In this document: piece after piece, positions 55,791 through 64,000 of the stretch
How the letters are laid out: every line of letters starts with the position of its first letter
How positions within the stretch are numbered: position 1 is the stretch's first letter
NCBI RefSeq assembly: GCF_003255815.1
Contig: NC_037674.1
Span: 952,365 to 1,016,364 of the forward strand
From: Theropithecus gelada
Taxonomy: Eukaryota > Chordata > Mammalia > Primates > Cercopithecidae
Reading direction: 5' to 3'
DNA: 64,000 nucleotides
Notes under the pieces: model-generated
The model's database searches: none
What the model was told of the DNA's origin: nothing
Seen by the model: the letters and a program-made list of their open reading frames with translations, nothing else
Position numbers and translations under genes: made by a program

Positions 55791-56880
55791 CAGTCAACAA
55801 GGAATCCGGACTTAGGTAAGGAGAGACTTTATCCAAAGGACCAATGCCATTGAGGAAGGGGCTGTTGCTGTGGGGGACGCTTGGACCATTAGACCTGCAT
55901 CTGTGGCAAAGGCCAGAAAGAAAGGGATTCTCTTTAATAGGAAGGGGTAGGTATGGCTGGAAAGAACAGGATGCAGTGGGAGGAGTGAGTGTCATGACAG
56001 ACGAGCGGGAAATGTTCTCAGCAGGCAGGAAGGAGGGTGGTTCTGCCTCTGGGGGTAGGAGAGAATCCTGGCGACAGTTGGCCAAGTCAAATTATTGGAC
56101 ATTTTGTCCAGATTGGTGAGTGGGGACATAGTCCAGCTAATCATTTATGAGGGTCTGTGCCTGGCCTTATCCCGGATAAACAAGGGGGCATTTGAGAGTC
56201 TTAGTGAAGTCACATGGGGAAGGGTGGATCTTTGCAGTGAGCCAGTTCCTGGGAGCAAAAGGATGAGGGAGAGGCCAGGGGGCTTCTTAACCATGAGGTT
56301 TCTGGGAGCGCAGAGAAAATTCAAACTTGTCATGGCCTACCTTAAAGGGATGTTTAGAGGATTAAAACTGGATACATGCAAAATGTTCATATTTCTAGGA
56401 TCCATTAAATTGATATAAGTGCTAGCTCTCATTATTATTACTCTAATACTAAGAACCAAAGGCACGCGTAGGTGAGCAGTTCCGACGGGAGCAGTGCAGC
56501 AGGTGGAAGGAGGGGACCCTCCCTGGGGGCTGTGGCTCAGACACATGGGGGAGCAAATGCACAGCCCTGGGACATGGGGGGATGTCATGAGAACTCATTA
56601 ATGGTCATCTGAAAAAAGGTGCTTTGTGAATAGACTCCACTAGACGAGCACTGCTCACTAGAATATTAGCAAATCCATTGCAACTCGCTCGCCGCTGGGG
56701 TCCCGTCTCTGCTCTGCCCGCCCCGCAAACACAGCCCCCGCTGCTCCCTGGCGGCGAGCCTGGGTACGAGGCGTGGGGAGGGGAAGCCACAGCAGGTAGC
56801 AGTTGGGTCAGGGCACCTACAAGTCATTTTTGTTCTTAAAGCTCACTTAAAGCATTTATTGTGTTCATTTAAATATATTT
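55791..56880. other. Unassigned sequence
   Basis: No gene. A 107-codon frame at 56095-56418 (+) has no recognised domain. 56680-56780 is GC-rich but short. Confidence 0.4.
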
Positions 56881-57080
56881 TGACAGCCTGGGCAACATAG
56901 CGAGAGTACATCTCTAATAAAAATAAAAAAAAATTAATTGACTGTGGTGGTGCATGCCTATAGTCCCAGCTGCTCGGGAGGCTGAGGCAGGAGGATCACT
57001 TGATTCTGGGAGATTGAGGCTTCAGCAAACTATGATCAGGCCGCTGCACTCCAGCCTGGATAACAGAGCAAGATGCTCTC
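56881..57080 (+). mobile_element. 5'-truncated old Alu (AluJ-like)
   Basis: Begins mid-left monomer ('cagcctgggcaacatagcg') and continues through 'ggtggtgcatgcctatagtcc' and 'ctgcactccagcctgg'. 'ggcaacatagcgag' and 'gaggatcacttgattc' are AluJ-type. The tail has been replaced by CT/AT repeats. Confidence 0.85.
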
Positions 57081-57094
57081 ACCCCCGCCCCCAC

Positions 57095-57107
57095 CTCTCT
57101 CTCTCTC

Positions 57108-57150
<43 letters not shown>
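57095..57150. repeat. (CT)n followed by (AT)20 microsatellite
   Basis: CT dinucleotides at about 57095-57109 then 20 uninterrupted AT units at 57111-57150. Located at the Alu 3' end, a typical birthplace of such tracts. Probably length-polymorphic. Confidence 0.97.
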
Positions 57151-57153
<3 letters not shown>

Positions 57154-57364
57154 CAAATTGGGGGAGAAAGTGCTGGAAATCCACACCACTTTCTTCTAAT
57201 GGCATTGCATTTTGAGAGGGAATAGACCGGACACCTAGAATTTAATAACATTCTCAAAGAACAAGCCATGGAAAGGCTGTGTGCGGAGGAGAAAGTACTT
57301 CTGTTTGGGTTATATTGGTCTCTTAGAGGTCTGAGCCCTGAACTTATAAAAATCTGACTTTTGA

Positions 57365-57615
57365 GGCTGAGGCGGGTGGATCACGAGGTCAGGAGATCGA
57401 GACCATCCTGGCTAACACGGTGAAACCCCATCTTTACTAAAAATACAAAAAAATAGCTGGACATGGTGGTGGGCACCTGTAGTCCCAGCTACTCGGGAGG
57501 CTGAGGCGGGAGAATGGCGGGAACCCGGGAGGTGGAGCTTGCAGTGAGCCGAGATCGCGCCACTGTACTCCAGCCTGGGCGACAGAGCGAGACTCTGTCT
57601 CAGAAAAAAAAAAAA
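57365..57615 (+). mobile_element. 5'-truncated AluY with 17-bp TSD
   Basis: Starts at 'ggctgaggcgggtggatc', missing about the first 50 bases. AluY-type 'aggagatcgagaccatcc' and 'ggctaacacggtg'. The perfect TSD aaaaatctgacttttga is at 57348-57364 and 57616-57632. The TSD shows the truncation arose at integration. Confidence 0.95.
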
Positions 57616-57632
57616 AAAAATCTGACTTTTGA

Positions 57633-58529
57633 ACTGAAAAAAAGGAGGTTTTATGCATTCACTTCCACAGAAGTATTGCATAGGGTAATCTATGCAATTC
57701 CTGCAGGATAAAGATTAGCCTGTAGGCCCAATTATCATAAATTCCTATTACTCCAACTGAAATGTGTTGAGTGCCTGTTTTGCAGCCAAAACGTCTTCCC
57801 TTTTCTCCCTGGTGCTGTGTTCAGCGCAGAACAACCGCACTTGGCAGCTTCACTCCGACAGAGGCCAGTGGCTGCTTAGAGGGCTGGGGCGTTCGGAGGC
57901 GCGTGCACCGAGCTTCTGCTATTCACACCCCTTGGTTTCTCTGAAAGAGAGTGTTCACTTGGAGGAATGGGTGTGCTTTTTGCTTACTGACAGCCTTTCT
58001 TCTCTTCTGAATCACAATTTGAACCAAAGGTCATTGGAAGACATGCTTTTGGGAGGGATATTCGTTTTGAAAAACAGATATAGCTCAAACCCCGAAGGCT
58101 CTCTGGATCTTTTGGTCTTTGATGAGCGGGTGGCCTCCAGGCAGGGGGTGTGCCGGCCTCTGTGTTTGTGCCCTTTGTATTTGATCTGCTGCTGGGGAGC
58201 TTCTCCCTCTGACTGTGTGTGCGTGGGTAGCTCGATTGATGTTTGGTGTGCCAGGGCTCATGGTCTCTTGCCCTCTCGTCTAGTTTTTATAAGCAATTAG
58301 AGAATCAGAGAGGATAGACTCCTTCTCCCCTGAAAAGCTGGTTGTGTTCCCAGGTGCACCCTCACCCCCACCCTCCCACCTACCCCTTCCTGACTCTTCC
58401 CTTTGCTTCTCCCCAGCACACATGCATCCTCTCAGGAGGCCCTTCTCACCCGGGACAAACGTAATCTAAATAAGAAAACCCACATCCTTGACGGGCTCTG
58501 GTGCTATAGAATTCCTACTTTTATCTTTG
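57633..58529. other. Unassigned sequence with a 178-codon open frame
   Basis: Frame 57764-58300 (+) is the longest outside recognised repeats. Its product would be cysteine- and leucine-rich, with no domain I know. I see no clear promoter, Kozak context worth noting, or splice structure. It could be chance, an lncRNA exon, or part of an unrecognised gene. Confidence 0.4.
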
Positions 58530-58680
58530 CCATCTGTCTTGCTTCTCAGGGTCTCAGTTTCATCATCCGTAAAATAGGAATAATAATTAACAATAACCAC
58601 GTCACAGGGATGTTATGCCGATTTAATAAGATAGAGTCTGGAAAGGGCTCAGAAAGGAGAAGCCCCCACTAAATGCTGAC
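58530..58680 (-). mobile_element. MIR SINE (antisense)
   Basis: 'ggtctcagtttcatcatccgtaaaataggaataataattaac' followed by 'cacagggatgttatgccgatttaataagat' is inverted MIR. Confidence 0.8.
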
Positions 58681-61600
58681 TGATCACATCATCAGCTAAA
58701 GCAGTGCCTCCCAGGCAGGCTTTCGGTTTCAAAGTGGACACTGCAGAGACATGGCCACTTGATCTCCACCTCTGCTGGCGAGGCTGCAGGCCTCAGGTCA
58801 GAGTTCATGTTGAGCAGGGGGACAGGCTCCCTGCGGTTCCTCCTGCCACCCTCTTAGAACACCGCACACCTGGCCTCGAGGGGGACATGGGGTCACAGAG
58901 AGAGGGACATTGAAAAAGAGATTGTGAATATAAATTGCAGGTCAGGTGTTCCCCTGTATTTAGTGTCCATCCAAGTAATTGGGAGATTTTTTTTTTTTTT
59001 TTAATAGAAAGGCACAAACTCCTGGCCACAACCCCTGCTGCAGACAGAGGGAGTCTGTGGCCCCAGTAGGATCCAGACACTGGTGCTGTGCGGTGCTGTC
59101 AGCCCTGCAGAGAAAAGACTTGTTTGAGGAAACTGTGCCCTGTCTATGGCTCAGCCTTCCAGGGTATCTGATTCTGGTTCTAAGGGAACTGTTTCACAAC
59201 TCGCTAAGGTGCAGACAACTGACAGCAATGCAGAGAGATAATTCCGTTGCAGCCAGGTGAGCTCAGTGCTGTGGAGGCTCAGCTGGCTCTCTCCTCATGG
59301 TGGAGGGGCCGGGCGTGGTTCTATCTGCACATTCACCTGCATATTCCAGACCTACACAGGTGTGGGTTCTCCGATTCTCCTTCCTTGTAACTGGTTGTAA
59401 CATCTTACTAGTTCATTCATTGATAATGAATTAAATAAATTTCTTAACATGTTTTATTTGATGAATGTATATGAAATATGATGTTGCCTTTTTATGAAAG
59501 TTAATTTCTAACCATGCCCTGGCGACCCAGCTCAGGGTGTCAGCGCTTGGCCTTCGTGGACACACTAGGACAGTTCTGTTTGAAGCTGTCGTTTTATGGA
59601 TTGGTAAGGAATTCAGGAGAGAAACCTGCTGTTGGTCAGGTGTGCTGCTCCTCAGTCTTTGGGGTGCCAATGTTCTGCAGCTCAGCAGCTGGGATATCCT
59701 TCTATTCAAGGTGCACATCTAAGTGCCCAGAGAGGAGGGAGGAGAGGATGAGGACCACAGGAGACAGCCAGCATCGAACTGCTGAAATACACCCAGCTTC
59801 ACAGCGGGAGAGTCCGTGCGACTGGACTGGCCCCTGACCTGAATTTGGTTCCAAAACACACGACTTCTGTAAGATTGAGGAAAAGCCACCAGCAGTTTTG
59901 GTTTCTGCAACTTGTCATTGCCTCCCTTAAAGGGGTGTTCAGAAGATTAAACATTTTAATGAGTCTTGTCTTGGTGGGCTGCTGGGAAGCTTGGCAAGTG
60001 GCTTCCTAGGGCTCCCCAGCCAGGCCAGGGTGGGTTGTGATGAAGCTTAGAGGCCAGGATTCCTGCTCCCTGACTGAGACCCCCAAAAGTCTCCATGGTG
60101 AGGAGGATCCTGGGTTCACAGTGGAAATTAGTGGAAGAGGGTTTGTGAGGAGAGTGTGGGCTTTGGAGCTGGGCCTTTGGCCGAGCCTTCAGCCTGAGTG
60201 TCTGCAGGCTCCTCTTTCGTGAGGGTGCTGTCCCTCTCTCGTGGGCATGTGATTGATCAGTACCACTCCCAGAACACACGGGTGTGAAGTGTGTGCAGCC
60301 AGCATGACTGTGGACAGGACCTCGCTGACGAGGAAGCTGGTGGGGACTCCCCGACTCTGACCTTAACCTTAGGTAGGCTGTTCTTCACAGGGGAGGACAC
60401 CGGCATGGGTAACCACCACCCAACAGCAGAGGGCAGGAGGATCAAACTGCTTCCAGCAACGTGTGTCCAAAGAGGCTGCAGGAGAGGACACTGACGGTCC
60501 GGGCGATTCGTTTGCCTGATTGTGAGATGTCCCTTGCTGATTTAAGATCTCATTCAAAGGTCACATTTGGCATGGCTCTTGTCAATGCACAGAACATTGG
60601 GGAATCGTGAAAAAGAACTGTGCTGAGGAAAATGTCAGGCTAAGAGAAAGTGGAGGAAGACAAACAAAAGGAATCCAGGGAGATGCTCATTGCACCTTAA
60701 GGGTTCCCTCTGTGTGCTGGAGCGGACACAGGCTGGTGCAGACCCTGGTTCCCAGATGGATCACAGAGCCCATGAAGCAGAAGCAGGGGGCATGTTGGCA
60801 GGTGCGAGGTGGGGTGGTGCTGAGCTGCTCAGGGCCTTCACAGTCAACCATTCCCCGTCTAGGTAGGAGGTGGGATGCCCCAGGGCAGAGGGAGGTAGGA
60901 GTCATCCCAGGAGTTTCCGGGGAGCCCATGAGCAGCTCTCCACAGCCCGGGCACAACGACCCTATAGGTGCCTTCATGCACTTCTTCAAGCCATAAGATA
61001 AACACACATGGCTTCTCAGAGTGCTGGGCAGGTCTCAGGCCTTGCAGGGCTAGAGGGAGCTGGAGTGGTGGGATCTGAGGTCCACAGTGGCTGGAAGTAG
61101 CAGCTCAGGAAACCGGAAACCCTGGGAAGGGCAGCTGGCCACACAGAGCCAGCAGGTGTCCTTGGCATTGGCCTTACATTCTGGGAGAACAAAGGGCTGC
61201 GTCTTAATCCGGTGGGGAACTCAAGCGACAGGTTAACCCTGTCCAGCCTCTCTGTCCGAGGGAGCAGTTCAGTATGAGCGACCCGGGACTCTGGGAAAGG
61301 CTGGAATTCCATCCTCAGTCTCTGCTGGTCCTAGACTGAGGCCGTCACCAGGTCACCAGGCCTCCGTGTCCAGGGTTGGGGCATCCCTGAGGAAGGTGGC
61401 CCTGAGTCAGCAGGTGTGCCGCAGTGCCTTCCAGCATTGAGAAGACGGACGGGCCTCGCGTGCACATCTCCACCTGGAACTTGGCAAGGGAGCACTACGG
61501 GGGTTTGCGGTCGGCATGCACATTGCTGCTACTTCACTTAGCGTTAGGTGAGCGTATGGTATCCCCAACCCTTAGTGCTGGGAGCGCCATCAACATATGC

Positions 61601-61974
61601 AATTCCAATGTGCTCCCTTTGTGCATGAGGCTGGGTGCAGGCACAGGACTCCGCCAGCTGCTAGGGTACTGCTCTGAGCGTGTGCCACCAGATCGCTTAC
61701 TCAGAACCATGCAGGCCTTGTTCTAAAAATGATGGTCCCGGAATGTTGAAAAGTAATGATCTCAGGGACAGGGCTTTCCCTGTGTGAATATGAGCAGCTT
61801 TTCTAAGTGTCTGGAGACCTGTGATTGCATCTTTACAGGGCTCTATCGTGTATGGGGAGCAGGGGTATATATAACCGATAATTTTATAATTTAGCAAACT
61901 CAGAAGAAAATAACAATTATTGCTATTTAGTGAGTGCTAGGTGTCTGGGACAGTTGTAGCACATTGCACGTTTT
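58681..61974. other. Largest unassigned stretch
   Basis: About 3.3 kb with no repeat I can name except a 17-base poly-T at 58987. Frames up to 129 codons (60607-60996, +) overlap others on the opposite strand and carry no domain. The near absence of recognisable transposons over 3 kb is itself a reason to check conservation here. Confidence 0.45.
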
Positions 61975-62152
61975 TAAAATTTATTTTTGTTTTTAGTCGA
62001 GATGTAATAATCGTACGTGTCTCTGGGGTACAGGGTGACGTTTCTCTGCGTGTATACAATATGTAGTGATCAGTGTGTAGTAATTAGCACATCCGTCCCC
62101 TCAAACATTTTATCAGTGCTTTGTGTGGTGAACATTCAAAAATCCTCCCTTC

Positions 62153-62432
62153 GGCCGGGCGCGGTGGCTCACGCCTGTAATCCCAGCACTTTGGGAGGCC
62201 GAGGCGGGCGGATCACAAGGTCAGGAGATCGAGACCACAGTGAAACCTCGTCTCTACTAAAAATACAAAAAATTAGCCGGGCGCGGTGGTGGGCGCCTGT
62301 AGTCCCAGCTACTCAGGAGGCTGAGGCAGGAGAATGGCGTGAACCCGGGAGGCGGAGCTTGCAGTGAGCTGAGATCCGGCCACTGCACTCCAGCCTGGGC
62401 GACAGAGTAAGACTCCGTCTCAAAAAAAAAAA
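62153..62432 (+). mobile_element. AluY, first of a doublet, with a small internal deletion
   Basis: 'ggccgggcgcggtggctcac' to 'gactccgtctc' plus a short A tail (11 A). About 15 bases are missing after 'gagatcgagacc'. It carries the monkey-type 'gagatccggccactgc'. The TSD aaaaatcctcccttc at 62138-62152 has its partner at 62763-62777, beyond the second Alu. Confidence 0.95.
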
Positions 62433-62437
62433 GATGA

Positions 62438-62718
62438 GGCCGGGCGCGGTGGCTCAAGCTTGTAATCCCAGCACTTTGGGAGGCCGAGACGGGCGGATCA
62501 CGAGGTCGGGAGATCGAGACCATCCTGGCTAACACGGTGAAACCCCGTCTCTACTAAAAAATACAAAAAACTAGCCGGGCGAGGTGGCGGGCGCCTGTAG
62601 TCCCAGCTACTCCGGAGGCTGAGGCAGGAGAATGGCGTAAACCCGGGAGGCGGAGCTTGCAGTGAGCTGAGATCCGGCCACAGCACTCCAGCCTGGGCGA
62701 CAGCGCGAGACTCCGTCT

Positions 62719-62767
<49 letters not shown>
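62438..62767 (+). mobile_element. AluY, second of a doublet, with (A)48 tail
   Basis: Near-consensus monkey-type AluY ('ctcaagcttgtaatccc', 'aactagccgggcgaggtggc', 'gagatccggcc'). 48 uninterrupted A at 62720-62767 marks it as very young. It has no unique TSD of its own: its left junction is the tail of the first Alu (…agatga). Confidence 0.95.
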
Positions 62768-62770
<3 letters not shown>

Positions 62771-62835
62771 TCCCTTCTAGCTTTCAGAAATATATAGTAA
62801 ATTGTAATTAGCCACGTTCACCCTCCAGTGGCACA

Positions 62836-63819
62836 GAGCAGCAGGACTCATGCCTTCCACCTGTCTGTGATTCGCGTTCGTGAAGCCGCCTCTCCCAGCC
62901 TCCCCGCCGTATTTACGATTTCTTATCCTCACACGGAAGCAGAACAGTGGGGACTATTTCCCTGGCTTACACTGCCCTGCTTCACACATATCCATGAGAA
63001 GTCCAGGCCTCCAGCAGCCATGGAATAGGACGACTCCCATTCACACAGTGCTGGGAATGACGCATGAGGCACAGGCCAGGTTAGCCTCAAGGACCGGAAC
63101 ATGCAGCTCACACGTGGCCGCATCTGGAGCGAGCTTAGGTGTTCACGTCACCTCTCAAGGTGTCTGTGACTTGTCAAGTTATTGACAAAAGACCTGGGGC
63201 CCAAGGCAACAAAAATACCCATTCTTGATGTAAACTCTACAGGGATCCCACGAGCCACGCAAACCCCTGACATTCGCAAATGCCATTTAATAACAAACTC
63301 TCTGTTTGCCCTTCGTAAAAGATTCGGAAATGGAGAATGACCTTGCTTCTCTACGAGTGAAGTCATAAGCGTGCATGGTCTTTATTTGCTGAATGGTAAT
63401 AAAATACATCTTCATCCTAAGGGCTGGCCGCCTCACAGTCTTTCCGTGAATCCTGATGATTCAGCTTGGAGCCAAAACCCATTTGAGGACAGTCACACTT
63501 TGTCTTTGTTTTTCAGAGGGATAAAGCTTATTTGTGGAAACAGACCTTGATCCATTTATCCAGACTGCAGGCTACACAATTCCTTTTCAGGTTGGAACGT
63601 TGTCTGTAAAGTGTTCTTAGAATTCTTCTCTGTCTGTGTGTCGTGCTCTTGCACATGTGCCTAGGACGTGTGGAGAGAGACTGGCCGACGCAGGGCTGCA
63701 GAAGCTGCCATTGACAGTCATCAGGGCTGGCCTCTGATGGACTTGGTTTCTCTGCCAAGGGAAAGGGCGTCAAGATGGCTTCTCAGTTCAAAAATAAAAA
63801 GCTTACACCTATACTTTAG
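62836..63819. other. Unassigned sequence
   Basis: No repeat or gene recognised. Frames up to 101 codons with no domain. Confidence 0.4.
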
Positions 63820-64000
63820 GCCACGGGTTAGCAACATTTGCTTAAGTGGCTGGACAGGAAATATTTTAGGCCTTGTGGGCCAGCTTGTTCCTGCTGCCGG
63901 TGCCTGTGCGCTGTTGTCCCCTGTAAGCACCCGCGGATGGTGCAGACGCACGTGAGTGTGGCTATATGCTGGCACACTGCAGGTACGGAAATAGGCGTCA
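63820..64000 (+). mobile_element. hAT-type MER DNA transposon, cut by window end
   Basis: 'ccacgggttagcaacatttgc', 'ggacaggaaatattttaggccttgtgggccagc' matches the family at 44690-44990. Continues beyond the window. Confidence 0.65.

Larger units (their letters stand above)
61975..62835 (-). mobile_element. L1 3' UTR fragment (antisense), split by an Alu doublet
   Basis: 61975-62152 ('tatacaatatgtagtgatcag', 'gtaattagcacatccgtcccctcaaacattttatcagtgc') and 62768-62835 ('ctagctttcagaaatatatagtaaattgtaattagcc') are consecutive parts of an inverted L1PB/L1MA-type 3' UTR. Confidence 0.8.

Noticed and set aside
1..64000. tRNA, snRNA, 7SK or 5S pseudogenes
   Set aside because: I scanned for familiar conserved boxes on both strands and saw none outside Alu-derived sequence. 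A covariance-model search would be needed to exclude diverged copies.

Overview
The window is primate nuclear DNA made almost entirely of dispersed repeats and unassigned single-copy sequence. I find no protein-coding gene, exon set or RNA gene I can support. The organism is most likely an Old World monkey: young AluY copies at 3812, 62153 and 62438 carry 'gagatccggccactgc' near the 3' end, and two of them also have 'ctcaagcctgtaatccc' or 'ctcaagcttgtaatccc' and 'aactagccgggcgaggtggc', a combination I associate with cercopithecid AluY lineages rather than human ones. This reading rests on remembered consensus sequences; no search was run.

Layout, left to right. 0-10 kb: L2, AluS, MIR, two antisense L1M remnants (the first split by a monkey-type AluY), then an ERV-L-like LTR ending in a tRNA-Leu-like primer site. 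10-20 kb: a MaLR-type LTR element in + orientation, a 170-bp inverted repeat with an 0.8-kb spacer, two antisense Alus, a MaLR LTR, an AluS and L1M pieces. 19-21 kb: an AT-rich hairpin, an LTR nested in an L1M, and a 0.56-kb alternating purine/pyrimidine minisatellite. 22-32 kb: a decayed L1 with an AluY, an ERV9/LTR12-like solo LTR inserted in a MER5-like transposon, a second MaLR element in - orientation, and a HAL1-like element split by a THE1/MST-like LTR. 33-45 kb: L1M pieces, a THE1/MST LTR, a 1.08-kb ERVK-type solo LTR, an L1 that kept both ends but lost most of its ORFs, and a cluster of LTRs. 45-64 kb: mostly unassigned sequence with a 16-bp minisatellite, MIR/L2 fragments, a MaLR LTR carrying a 137-bp L1 insertion, and an Alu doublet with a 48-nt A tail.

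Several nested insertions can be ordered in time because target-site duplications (TSDs) are intact. No genes act together here. The sequences most likely to have activity are transposon promoters: the LTR12-like CCAAT array (26386-26530, minus strand), the CpG-rich L1 5' UTR (39133-39950) and the ERVK-type LTR. I found no previously undescribed biological system. The most unusual items are structural: two inverted repeats, two minisatellites, and two L1 copies that kept their ends but lost their ORFs. Element boundaries without a stated TSD are accurate only to tens of bases, and family names are by eye.
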